The position numbers were made by a program, and so were the translations under genes. Shown piece after piece: positions 45,211 through 54,038 of a DNA stretch of 64,000 nt. This DNA is from Paucimonas lemoignei (GTDB taxonomy: Bacteria > Pseudomonadota > Gammaproteobacteria > Burkholderiales > Burkholderiaceae_D): contig NZ_SLZQ01000002.1 in the NCBI RefSeq assembly GCF_004342585.1, positions 62,001 to 126,000 on the forward strand, in the 5' to 3' direction. Position 1 is the first letter of the stretch. Every line of letters starts with the position of its first letter. Below the pieces are notes generated by a model. The model had not been told where the DNA came from and ran no database searches. It saw nothing but the letters and a program-made list of their open reading frames with translations.

Positions 45211-47978
45211 CTGCAATCCGGCAAACCAGGGCAACTTGCTGCTACTGCGGCGTCGGCTGCGGTGTGATCATCGAATCCGATGGCACGCAGGTGCTGGGCG
45301 TCAAGGGCGATCCTGAACATCCGGCCAACTATGGCCGGTTATGCACCAAGGGCAGTACGCTGCACTTGTCGGCCAGCCCGGTGCTGCAGCAGCAGGCGCG
45401 CGCCCTCCATCCGGAATTGCGACTGGAGCGCAGCGACACGCGCACGCCTGCTTCCTGGGATGTCACGCTGGATTTCATGGCAAAGAAATTCGCCAATACG
45501 ATACGCGAGCATGGGCCGGATAGCATCGGCTTTTACATTTCCGGCCAGTTGCTCACGGAGGATTACTACGTTTTCAACAAGCTCGCCAAGGGTTTGGTCG
45601 GCACTAATAATATCGATACCAACTCGCGGCTGTGCATGTCGAGCGCGGTGGCCGGCTACAAGCAAACGCTGGGCGCCGATGCGCCGCCGGCCTGTTACGA
45701 GGATATCGCCCTGACGGAGGTGGTGTTCATTGTCGGCTCCAACACGGCGTATGCGCATCCGATTCTTTACCGCCGCCTGGAAATGGCGCGCCGTGCCAAT
45801 CCCAAGCTGAAGGTCATCGTCGCCGACCCGCGCAAGACAGACACGGCACGCGAAGCCGACCTGTTCCTGCCGATCCTGCCGGGCACGGATGTCGCGCTCT
45901 TCAACGGCATGCTGCATATCTGCCTGTGGGAAGACCTCGTCGATATGGCCTATATCGATGCCCATACCGAAGGTTTCGCCGCGCTGAAGCAAACCGTGCG
46001 TGACTACACTCCGGCATATGTTGCCGATATTTGCGGCATCCGCGAGCAAGACCTCGTGGAAGCAGCTCGCTTGTTCGGCAAATCCAGGGCCAGTCTGTCG
46101 CTGTATTGCCAGGGACTCAATCAGTCCGCATCCGGCACGGCAAAGAATGCTGCCCTGATCAATCTGCATCTGGCTACCGCCCAAATCGGCAAGCCGGGCG
46201 CCGGCCCGTTCTCGCTGACCGGCCAGCCCAACGCCATGGGCGGGCGCGAGGTCGGCGGCATGGCCAACCTGTTGTCGGCGCATCGCGACCTGGCCAATCC
46301 CGAGCATCGCGCCGAAGTCGCCAGGTTATGGGGTATCGACGACGTGCCCGCCAAGCCAGGCAAGACTGCCGTGGAAATGTTCGAGGCGGTGCGCGCCGGC
46401 GAGATCAAGATCTTATGGATCGCCTGTACCAACCCGGCGCAATCGATGCCGGAGCAAAAGTTGATCCGCGAAGCATTGCGCAAGGCGGAACTCGTAATCG
46501 TCCAGGATGCCTACAAGACCACTGCCAGCGTGGATTATGCCGATATCCTCCTGCCCGCCACGACCTGGAGCGAAAAGGAAGGCACGGTCACCAATTCCGA
46601 GCGGCGCATCACGCGCATAAAAGCTGCGCTCGACAAGCCCGGCGAAGCGTTGCATGACTGGGAAATCGCCATCCGTTTTGCCCGCAAGCTCGAAGCGCTC
46701 CTGGATAAACCTCGCACGCTCTTTCCCTATGAAACGACAGAAGAGATCTGGAACGAGCACCGCGAATCCACGCGTGGACGCGATCTCGATATCACAGGTC
46801 TCTCATATCGAATTCTTGAAGAAAAGGGACCGCAACAATGGCCATTTCCGGAAGGGGCCAACAGCGGCAAGAAGCGTCTGTACGAAGATGGCTTGTTTCC
46901 GACTGCGAACGGCAAGGCCAGGTTCGTCAATACCATCTACCAGCCGGTGGCCGAGCCGGTCGATGTGCGCTATCCATTCCGCCTGACCACGGGACGCCTG
47001 CGCGACCAGTGGCATGGCATGAGCCGCACCGGCACGGTCGCGCAATTATTCGCGCACCAGTCAGAGCCATCGGTAGTCATGTCGGCGCTCGACATGGAGC
47101 GGCGCTCCATCAGGAATGGCGACCTTGTGCATGTCACCAGCCGGCGCGGCTCGCAGATTCTGCCGGCAATCTCCAGCGATGAGATCCGCCCCGGTCAGGC
47201 TTTCATCGGCATGCACTGGGGCGAGGAATATGTATCCGGGCGCGGCGCCAATGGTGACGGCAGTTATGGCGTGAATGCCGTGACGCTGCCCGCAATCGAC
47301 CCGTACTCGAAACAGCCTGAACTCAAGCACGCCGCGGTCAAGATCCTCAAGGCCGACTTGCCCTGGCGCTTTTTGGTGTTCGGCTGGGTGGATGCCTCGC
47401 GCGTACTGGAGTTGCAAGCCTCGCTTCGCCCATTCATGCGTCGCTTTGGTTATGCATCCTGTACATTGTTCGGCCGCGAGCAGATGGGCGTCCTGTTCCG
47501 TGCCGCGGACGACTATGCCGCCGATCCGCAACTGCTGGCGGAAATCGAATCCATGTTTGGAATTGCCGGCGCCGAAGTGCTGCGTTACGACGATAAAAAA
47601 CGCGGCAATGCCCGGCGTATCCTGGTGCGCGACGGTAAGCTCGCGGCAGTTGCCCTGGCAGGCGATATCTCCGCCGAGCATTGGCTCAAGGAATACCTGG
47701 AAAGCGGACAAGCGGTGGCTTCGCTCGGTCGCCTGCTGCTGATGCCATCCAGTCAGGCGCCGCAGGGATTCAAGTCGCGCGGCAAGATCGTCTGCAACTG
47801 TTTCAATATCAGCGAAAGCCAGATCGGCGATGCCCTGGCTGGCATGGTTGGCGATAGCGATGTCTGCCTGGCGAGCCTGCAAGACAAGCTCAAGTGCGGC
47901 ACCAATTGCGGCTCCTGCTTGCCTGAGCTGAAGAAAATTATTTTGACTCAGCGTACATCCATGAAGGCCGCGGCATAG
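45207..47978 (+). CDS. nasA: Assimilatory nitrate reductase catalytic subunit NasA
   Basis: 923 aa molybdopterin enzyme. The N-terminal 4Fe-4S ligands are in TCCYCGVGCGV (CX2CX3C), with the distal Cys in LCTKGS. Molybdopterin motifs include YCQGLNQSASGTAKNAALIN and QPNAMGGREVGGMANLL. A C-terminal BFD-like [2Fe-2S] domain is fused (CNCFNISESQIGDAL; CGTNCGSCLPEL). No signal peptide, so cytoplasmic. No separate NasB/NasC-type electron donor gene is present in the cluster. Coupled to nirD by a 4-bp overlap. Confidence 0.96.
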   Translation: MTAIRQTRATCCYCGVGCGVIIESDGTQVLGVKGDPEHPANYGRLCTKGSTLHLSASPVLQQQARALHPELRLERSDTRTPASWDVTLDFMAKKFANTIREHGPDSIGFYISGQLLTEDYYVFNKLAKGLVGTNNIDTNSRLCMSSAVAGYKQTLGADAPPACYEDIALTEVVFIVGSNTAYAHPILYRRLEMARRANPKLKVIVADPRKTDTAREADLFLPILPGTDVALFNGMLHICLWEDLVDMAYIDAHTEGFAALKQTVRDYTPAYVADICGIREQDLVEAARLFGKSRASLSLYCQGLNQSASGTAKNAALINLHLATAQIGKPGAGPFSLTGQPNAMGGREVGGMANLLSAHRDLANPEHRAEVARLWGIDDVPAKPGKTAVEMFEAVRAGEIKILWIACTNPAQSMPEQKLIREALRKAELVIVQDAYKTTASVDYADILLPATTWSEKEGTVTNSERRITRIKAALDKPGEALHDWEIAIRFARKLEALLDKPRTLFPYETTEEIWNEHRESTRGRDLDITGLSYRILEEKGPQQWPFPEGANSGKKRLYEDGLFPTANGKARFVNTIYQPVAEPVDVRYPFRLTTGRLRDQWHGMSRTGTVAQLFAHQSEPSVVMSALDMERRSIRNGDLVHVTSRRGSQILPAISSDEIRPGQAFIGMHWGEEYVSGRGANGDGSYGVNAVTLPAIDPYSKQPELKHAAVKILKADLPWRFLVFGWVDASRVLELQASLRPFMRRFGYASCTLFGREQMGVLFRAADDYAADPQLLAEIESMFGIAGAEVLRYDDKKRGNARRILVRDGKLAAVALAGDISAEHWLKEYLESGQAVASLGRLLLMPSSQAPQGFKSRGKIVCNCFNISESQIGDALAGMVGDSDVCLASLQDKLKCGTNCGSCLPELKKIILTQRTSMKAAA

Positions 47979-48007
47979 ATCGTCGGGTTTCGTAGTAAGC
48001 TTTGCGC

Positions 48008-49012
48008 ATGGAACCTTTACACGATAATCAACCGCTTGCCGCCGCGCGCTTCATCAAGGAAATCGGCCGCGGCAAGGATGGCGCGCGCAGCCTGACGCGC
48101 GCCGATGCCGACCTCATGTACACCGCCATGCTCGAAGGCCGCGTGTCAGATCTGGAGCTGGGCGCGATCCTGCTCGCCATGCGCATCAAGGGCGAATCGA
48201 TCGACGAACTTGCCGGCTTTCTCGATGCCGCCGAGCGGTCCTTCCCATTGCTGGAAGCACCTGGCGGTGACTATGCGCCGATCGTCATCCCCAGCTACAA
48301 CGGCTCGCGCAACATGCCCAACCTTACGCCGCTCCTGGCCCTGTTGCTGGCCCGTGCCGGCGCGCCGGTGCTGGTGCATGGCATGCTGCACGATCCCAAG
48401 CGCGTGACGACCGCGGAAATCTTTCATGAACTCGGCTTGCCGCCTGCCGGCACGCCTCAAGCCGCGCAAGCCGAATTCGCGCGCGGCCTGCCGGCATTCA
48501 TGCCCATCGATATGCTGGCGCCGAAGCTGGCGCACCAGCTGTCCTTGCGCCGCATTCTCGGCGTGCGCAGTTCCACGCACACGCTGGTCAAGATCATGCA
48601 GCCTTTCGTGCAACCGGCATTGCGTCTCACGTCCTATACGCATCCCGAATACCTGGAATTGTTGACGGCCTATTTCACCACTGCCGCGCCGGCTGAACGC
48701 GGCGATGCCTTCCTGATGCGCGGCACCGAGGGCGAGACCGTCGCCAATGCCCGGCGGGCTCAGCAGATCGAATGGTTTCACGAAGGCCAGCGCACGGTGT
48801 TGGTGCAAAAGCAGGGGCCGGTCGATGAATTGCCGCCACTGCCGCCCACAAATGATGCGCAGGTCACGGCAGCCTGGATCAAGGAAGCGCTGGATGGCGC
48901 GCAGCCGATACCGCAACCCATCATCGAGCAGGTGGAACACTGCTTGCTAGTATCAAAGCAGATACGAGCAAGGCAGAGCCACCATGAAAAAGACATCACA
49001 CCCCCAAGCTAA
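48008..49012 (+). CDS. ybiB: YbiB/TrpD2-like glycosyltransferase-fold DNA-binding protein
   Basis: 334 aa protein of the anthranilate phosphoribosyltransferase superfamily, YbiB branch. It has an N-terminal helical domain (ADLMYTAMLEGRVSDLELGA) and IPSYNGSRNMPNLTPLLALL in place of the TrpD phosphoribosyl site. E. coli YbiB binds nucleic acids and does not make tryptophan. The ATG at 48008 is used. It lies between nasA (29 bp) and cobA (29-bp overlap), so it is co-transcribed with nitrate genes; its role there is unknown. Confidence 0.88.
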   Translation: MEPLHDNQPLAAARFIKEIGRGKDGARSLTRADADLMYTAMLEGRVSDLELGAILLAMRIKGESIDELAGFLDAAERSFPLLEAPGGDYAPIVIPSYNGSRNMPNLTPLLALLLARAGAPVLVHGMLHDPKRVTTAEIFHELGLPPAGTPQAAQAEFARGLPAFMPIDMLAPKLAHQLSLRRILGVRSSTHTLVKIMQPFVQPALRLTSYTHPEYLELLTAYFTTAAPAERGDAFLMRGTEGETVANARRAQQIEWFHEGQRTVLVQKQGPVDELPPLPPTNDAQVTAAWIKEALDGAQPIPQPIIEQVEHCLLVSKQIRARQSHHEKDITPPS

Positions 49013-49784
49013 GGTATATCTGATCGGCGCCGGCCCCGGCGATCCTGAATTGCTGACATTGAAAGCAGCCAAGGCGATTGGCCGGGCAGACGTCTTACTG
49101 GTCGATGACCTGGTCAACCCGGCGATTCTCGAACTGGCGTCGCCGCAAGCGCGAGTCGTCCAGGTCGGCAAGCGCGGCGGTTGCCAGTCGACTCCGCAGG
49201 AATTCATCGAGCGCCTGATGATCGCCGAAGCCCAGGACGGCCACACAGTCGCGCGCCTTAAAGGCGGCGACCCGTTCATCTTCGGCCGCGGCGGCGAAGA
49301 GCGCGAACATTTGCAGGCCGCTGGCATCGAGGTGGAGGTCGTCAATGGTATTTCCAGCGGGTTGGCCGCGCCTGCCACGCTGGGCATTCCACTGACGCAC
49401 CGCGACTGGAGTCAGGGCGCGATTTTCGTCACCGGCCATGGCAAGACCCCGGAAGCCAATCCCGACTGGGCGACGCTGGCGAAGCTGAATCTCACCCTGG
49501 TCATCTACATGGGGGTGGCGCGCAGCCGCGACATCCAGGCGGCGCTCCTGGCAGGCGGCAAGGCGCCGGAGACGCCTGTCGCGGTCATTCAGTCGGCCAC
49601 CGGCACAACGCAAGCGCAGTTGATCACTGCCTTGTCCCGTTTGCCGCAAGACCTGGAAGCGTCGCAACTGGGCAGCCCCAGCATCATCGTCATCGGCGAC
49701 GTCGTGCGTTGCGCCGATCAATTTGGTGAAAGCCATGATTGCTCCGATAGCGCCGCGCAATTGCAAGAGTGCGCCGCAGGCTGA
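48984..49784 (+). CDS. cobA: Uroporphyrinogen-III C-methyltransferase
   Basis: 266 aa SUMT. It shows VYLIGAGPGDPELLTLKAAK at the N-terminus and VARLKGGDPFIFGRGGEE, then YMGVARS and a C-terminal SPSIIVIGDVV. It makes precorrin-2 for siroheme, the NirB cofactor, which explains its place at the end of the nirBD-nasA operon. The dehydrogenase/ferrochelatase half of CysG is not fused and must be elsewhere. It overlaps ybiB by 29 bp. Confidence 0.95.
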   Translation: MKKTSHPQAKVYLIGAGPGDPELLTLKAAKAIGRADVLLVDDLVNPAILELASPQARVVQVGKRGGCQSTPQEFIERLMIAEAQDGHTVARLKGGDPFIFGRGGEEREHLQAAGIEVEVVNGISSGLAAPATLGIPLTHRDWSQGAIFVTGHGKTPEANPDWATLAKLNLTLVIYMGVARSRDIQAALLAGGKAPETPVAVIQSATGTTQAQLITALSRLPQDLEASQLGSPSIIVIGDVVRCADQFGESHDCSDSAAQLQECAAG

Positions 49785-49876
49785 TAAGGCCCTGGAAAAG
49801 CCCAAGCTAACGCATCAGGCAAGCACCCAGCCAGCCATTCACCGTACAATCATGGATTACCTATCAAGCGTAATCC

Positions 49877-51073
49877 ATGAGCCAAGAATTCGATGTTGCA
49901 GTAATCGGCGCCGGCGCCGCCGGCATGATGTGCGCCGCCGTGGCAGGGCAGCGCGGCAAGCGTGTTGTCCTGATCGACCACGCCACCCGCCTGGCGGAAA
50001 AAATCCGTATCTCCGGCGGCGGGCGCTGCAATTTCACCAACCTCGATGCCGGCCCATCCAATTACCTTTCCGAGAATCCGCACTTCTGCCGCAGCGCCTT
50101 GTCGCGCTACACGGCGCGTGACTTCATCGACCTGGTCAAGCGTCATCGCATCCCCTTCCATGAAAAGCACAAGGGACAACTCTTTTGCGACGACTCCGCC
50201 GAAGACATCATCGCCATGCTCAAGGCCGAATGCGATGCCGGCAAGGTCGCCTGGCGTATGCCATGCAAGGTGGAAGCAATCGGCAAATCAGGAGAGTCTT
50301 ATCGCGTCGACACGGATGCCGGTGAAATTCTCGCCAAGAGCGTCGTGATTGCCAGCGGCGGCTTGTCTATTCCGAAAATCGGCGCTACCGATTTCGCTTA
50401 CCGCATCGCCCGCCAGTTCGATCTGAAACTGATCGAGCCGCGCCCGGCGCTGGTGCCGCTGACATTCGGCGCAAGCGAATGGCAACCCTTCGTGCCCCTG
50501 GCAGGTATCGCCCTGGAAGTGGAAATCGAAACCGGCGAGAAAAAATCGCGCGGCTATTTTCTGGAAGACTTGCTATTCACTCACCGTGGCCTTTCTGGCC
50601 CAGCGGTGCTGCAGATATCCAGCTACTGGCAACCAAACACCGCGCTCACTATCAACCTAGCGCCGCAAGAGAACCTGACTGAAGCCCTGCTGCAAGCCAA
50701 AGCCGGCAGCAAGAAAAACCTGGCCAATACGCTGGCACAATGGCTGCCCGCGCGCTTGGCGGATAGCTGGCTGCAAGTGCAAGGCATGAAAGGCGAGGCG
50801 CGCCTGGCCGATTTGCCGGACAAGCAATTGCGACAGCTTGGCGAATCGCTCAACCGCTGGCGCATCACGCCCGATGGCACGGAAGGGTATAAAAAGGCGG
50901 AAGTCACGCGCGGCGGCATCGATACCCGCGAACTGTCGCAGCAAACCATGATGGCGAATAAGATGCCCGGACTGTATTTCATCGGCGAAGCCGTGGATGT
51001 CACGGGCTGGCTCGGCGGCTACAACTTCCAGTGGGCCTGGTCATCCGGCGTGGCGGCAGGGCAGGCGGTATAG
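49877..51073 (+). CDS. HI0933/BaiN-like FAD flavoprotein
   Basis: 398 aa. N-terminal dinucleotide-binding motif FDVAVIGAGAAGMMCAAVAG; family motif ISGGGRCNFTNL; C-terminal LYFIGEAVDVTGWLGGYNFQ with the second FAD contact. The reaction of most members is unknown (BaiN proteins reduce bile acid precursors). It follows cobA by 92 bp and probably has its own transcript. Confidence 0.9.
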   Translation: MSQEFDVAVIGAGAAGMMCAAVAGQRGKRVVLIDHATRLAEKIRISGGGRCNFTNLDAGPSNYLSENPHFCRSALSRYTARDFIDLVKRHRIPFHEKHKGQLFCDDSAEDIIAMLKAECDAGKVAWRMPCKVEAIGKSGESYRVDTDAGEILAKSVVIASGGLSIPKIGATDFAYRIARQFDLKLIEPRPALVPLTFGASEWQPFVPLAGIALEVEIETGEKKSRGYFLEDLLFTHRGLSGPAVLQISSYWQPNTALTINLAPQENLTEALLQAKAGSKKNLANTLAQWLPARLADSWLQVQGMKGEARLADLPDKQLRQLGESLNRWRITPDGTEGYKKAEVTRGGIDTRELSQQTMMANKMPGLYFIGEAVDVTGWLGGYNFQWAWSSGVAAGQAV

Positions 51074-51184
51074 GAAATCTGGTAATTTGAGTAAAAGCAA
51101 ACATGGCAAGATAGATCTTCCCATTGCTCATAAAAGCTGCTACACTCGCCGTCTTTCCATAATTTTTCCCGGTTTGATTCGTAC

Positions 51185-51397
51185 ATGACCACTATTCGCC
51201 TGAAAGAAAACGAGCCGTTCGAAGTTGCTATGCGTCGCTTCAAGCGCACTATCGAAAAAACCGGTCTGCTGACCGAGTTGCGTGCGCGCGAGTTTTACGA
51301 GAAGCCGACTGCAGAGCGCAAGCGCAAGCTCGCCGCTGCCGTGAAGCGCCACTACAAGCGCATCCGCAGCCAGCAGTTGCCGAAAAAGCTGTACTGA
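51185..51397 (+). CDS. rpsU: 30S ribosomal protein S21
   Basis: 70 aa basic protein; [20 protein letters not shown] and the Arg/Lys-rich tail [15 protein letters not shown] are diagnostic. First gene of the macromolecular synthesis operon rpsU-yqeY-dnaG-rpoD. Confidence 0.97.
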   Translation: MTTIRLKENEPFEVAMRRFKRTIEKTGLLTELRAREFYEKPTAERKRKLAAAVKRHYKRIRSQQLPKKLY

Positions 51398-51428
51398 TTT
51401 CACGTCCGCTTCGCTGCGGACCTGGCGC

Positions 51429-51471
51429 AAACCCGCTCCGGAAACGGTCCGCAGCGGGTTTTGGTGTTTTT
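51429..51471 (+). terminator. Terminator-like hairpin between rpsU and yqeY
   Basis: 8-bp stem AACCCGCT (51430-51437) with AGCGGGTT (51453-51460), followed by TTGGTGTTTTT. By analogy with the leaky terminator between rpsU and dnaG in E. coli, it should let S21 be made in excess. Confidence 0.75.
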
Positions 51472-51494
51472 AGTCAATTGACCATGGAGTTCGC

Positions 51495-51944
51495 ATGAGC
51501 CTGAAAGAACAAATCACCGAAGACATGAAAGCCGCCATGCGCGCCAAGGATAGTGTCCGCCTCGGCACCATCCGCCTGTTGACTGCTGCCATGAAGCAAA
51601 AGGAAGTCGATGAGCGCGTCGAGCTCAATGACACCCTGATCCTCGGCATCATCGAAAAGATGGTCAAGCAACGCAAGGATTCCATCGCCCAGTTCGAAGC
51701 AGGTGGTCGCCAGGATCTTGCGGATGCTGAAAAAGCCGAACTGGCCATTCTTTCGGCTTACATGCCGGCTGCCTTGTCGGATGAGGAAGTGCAAGCGGAA
51801 ATTGCTGCTGCCATCGCTTCGACCGGCGCCGCCGGTCCGCAAGACATGGGCAAGGTCATGGGTGTGCTGAAAGCCAGGCTGGCCGGGCGTGCCGACATGA
51901 CGGCGGTATCCGCCCAGGTAAAAGCGGCATTGACCAAGGCCTGA
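51495..51944 (+). CDS. yqeY: GatB/YqeY-domain protein
   Basis: 149 aa, GatB_Yqey family, all-helical. The start is SLKEQITEDMKAAMRAKDSV and the C-terminal part has GPQDMGKVMGVLKARLAGR. It resembles the tRNA-binding tail of GatB; function is unproven. It lies between rpsU and dnaG as in many Proteobacteria. Confidence 0.94.
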   Translation: MSLKEQITEDMKAAMRAKDSVRLGTIRLLTAAMKQKEVDERVELNDTLILGIIEKMVKQRKDSIAQFEAGGRQDLADAEKAELAILSAYMPAALSDEEVQAEIAAAIASTGAAGPQDMGKVMGVLKARLAGRADMTAVSAQVKAALTKA

Positions 51945-52020
51945 TTCCATCGGCGTCGCGCTGCCGGGTGCAGCGCGCATTGACGCCGGTGGCAGTACGG
52001 GCAGCAACTCAGGCAGCACC

Positions 52021-53817
52021 ATGATCCCGCAGTCCTTCATCCAGGATTTGCTCAACCGCGTCGATATCGTCGACGTGGTGGGCAAGTATGTCCAGCTGAA
52101 GAAGGGTGGTGCCAACTTCATGGGGCTCTGCCCCTTCCATAACGAAAAATCCCCCAGCTTCACCGTCAGTCCGTCGAAACAGTTCTATCACTGTTTCGGT
52201 TGCGGCGCGCACGGCACGGCCATCGGCTTTCTGATCGAATATTCCGGCATCGGCTTTGTCGACGCCGTCAAGGAGTTGGCGCAAGGCGTCGGCATGACCG
52301 TGCCAAACGACGACGATCGCTTGCCGCCGGCGCAGCGTGCAGAAGCGCAAGCCAAGTCATTGGCCTTGTCCGACGTGATGACCAGGGCTTGCGACTATTA
52401 CCGCAAGCAGTTGCGCGGCGCCCAGAATGCCATCGCTTATCTGCAAAAGCGCGGCCTATCCGGCGAGATCGCCGCCCGTTTCGGCATGGGCTATGCGCCC
52501 GATGCCTGGGATGGCTTGAAGACGGTATTTCCCGATTATCAGAACGAAGCCTTGGTTGAGGCTGGTCTGGTAATCGACAAGAGCGAGGAAGAGGGCGCTG
52601 GCCGCAAGCGCTACGATCGCTTCCGTGATCGCATCATGTTCCCGATTCGCAATACCAAGGGCCAAGTCATCGGCTTCGGCGGTCGAGTGCTGGAACAGGG
52701 TGAGCCGAAATACCTGAACTCGCCGGAAACGCCGCTGTTCCAGAAAGGCAGCGAGCTGTACGGCCTGTTCGAAGCGCGCCAGGCGATTCGCGATGCCGGC
52801 TATGTTCTGGTCACGGAAGGTTACATGGACGTGGTCGCGCTCGCGCAACTCGGTTTTCCTCAAGCCGTGGCCACGCTCGGCACCGCCTGCACGCCGACCC
52901 ACGTGCAAAAGCTGCTACGCCAGACTGACCACGTGGTATTCAGCTTCGATGGCGATGCCGCCGGCCGTCGCGCCGCGCGCCGTGCGCTGGATGCCTGTCT
53001 GCCGCATGCCGGCGACAATAAAACCATCCAGTTTCTCTTCCTGCCGGCGGAGCACGACCCCGACAGCTACGTGCGTGAATTCGGCGCCGAAGCCTTCGAA
53101 GCGCAAATCAAGGATGCCATGCCGCTGTCGCGCTTCCTGCTGAAGGAAGTCGCCGGTGAACATGATCTTCGCACTGCCGAGGGCAGGGCGCGTGCGCAGT
53201 TCGATGCCAAACCGCTGCTGCAAGCGATGCCGGCGTCCGCCTTGCGCCTGCAGATCGTGCGCTCGCTGGCGCAGATGACGCAATCCACGCCTGCTGAAAT
53301 CGAGGCATTGTTCGAACTGGCCAAGCCGGTGGCGCGCGCGCGGATAGCGCCGCCGAAAACCAGCCGCCCGGCGCCGGTCGGTCTGGAACGGCAGATTCTC
53401 CGGTTGCTGGTGGCGCATCCGGTGCTGGCGGCGAGCCTTGACCATGAGGCGCTGGAAGTCCTTGCTCGCCTGGTGCCCGAACGCACTGAAATCTGGGCGC
53501 AATTGGCGGCCGCCAGCCAAGCCATGGGCGAGCATGCGACCTTTGCGGCATTGGCGGAGCAATTGCGTGCCACAGGCGGAGAATTTGAAGATTTGATAGC
53601 GGAAATTGCGGCTGATCAAGAATCTGATGTCAATACCGCCCGCCTCGAGCTTGCCGGGGCGCTACGACAGACTAAAATGAAGCTTTTGAAAGCCGAGATG
53701 GAGCAACTGGCGGCAAGCGGCTTGCAATCGGATGAGGCGCGGCAGCGTTATCGCCAGTTGATGATGCAGCAGGATCAATTGCGGCGTGAGGCGCAATCGG
53801 AATCCGGGCAGGGATAG
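52021..53817 (+). CDS. dnaG: DNA primase DnaG
   Basis: 598 aa. CHC2 zinc finger (CPFHNEKSPSFTVSPS ... YHCFGCGAHG); catalytic core with EGYMDVVALAQLGF (Toprim Glu) and VFSFDGDAAGRRAARRAL (DxD); and a C-terminal DnaB-interacting helical domain. Normal length. Confidence 0.97.
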   Translation: MIPQSFIQDLLNRVDIVDVVGKYVQLKKGGANFMGLCPFHNEKSPSFTVSPSKQFYHCFGCGAHGTAIGFLIEYSGIGFVDAVKELAQGVGMTVPNDDDRLPPAQRAEAQAKSLALSDVMTRACDYYRKQLRGAQNAIAYLQKRGLSGEIAARFGMGYAPDAWDGLKTVFPDYQNEALVEAGLVIDKSEEEGAGRKRYDRFRDRIMFPIRNTKGQVIGFGGRVLEQGEPKYLNSPETPLFQKGSELYGLFEARQAIRDAGYVLVTEGYMDVVALAQLGFPQAVATLGTACTPTHVQKLLRQTDHVVFSFDGDAAGRRAARRALDACLPHAGDNKTIQFLFLPAEHDPDSYVREFGAEAFEAQIKDAMPLSRFLLKEVAGEHDLRTAEGRARAQFDAKPLLQAMPASALRLQIVRSLAQMTQSTPAEIEALFELAKPVARARIAPPKTSRPAPVGLERQILRLLVAHPVLAASLDHEALEVLARLVPERTEIWAQLAAASQAMGEHATFAALAEQLRATGGEFEDLIAEIAADQESDVNTARLELAGALRQTKMKLLKAEMEQLAASGLQSDEARQRYRQLMMQQDQLRREAQSESGQG

Positions 53818-53849
53818 CGTGGTAAATATAGCAATTTTGGTTCGTATCT

Positions 53850-53879
53850 TTGAAGGAACATCTGCGTCTGTGCTATAAT
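53850..53879 (+). promoter_or_regulatory. Sigma-70 promoter of rpoD
   Basis: TTGAAG (53850-53855), 18-bp spacer, TATAAT (53874-53879) preceded by TGC, an extended -10. It lies just after dnaG and gives rpoD its own promoter with a leader of about 150 nt. Confidence 0.75.
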
Positions 53880-53904
53880 TAAAAGCTTTTGATTCAAGGC
53901 CTTA

Positions 53905-53958
53905 GCGCATCGCACTCCTCGCATCGCTGCGCATGCGGGGAATTTCCATGCGATGTGC
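53905..53958 (+). promoter_or_regulatory. Large hairpin in the rpoD 5' leader
   Basis: Outer arms GCGCATCGCA (53905-53914) and TGCGATGTGC (53949-53958) pair over 10 bp with one G-U; a nested 7-bp stem (CCTCGCA/TGCGGGG) lies inside. It is followed by TTCGGGTTTT. It may be an attenuator, a processing site or an mRNA stabiliser. Confidence 0.55.
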
Positions 53959-54038
53959 TTCGGGTTTTGGGGCCGGAACAAATGCATCAGATGCATGAAC
54001 CGCGTAGCAAGATTAACCTCTAATTGACAGTTGATTCC

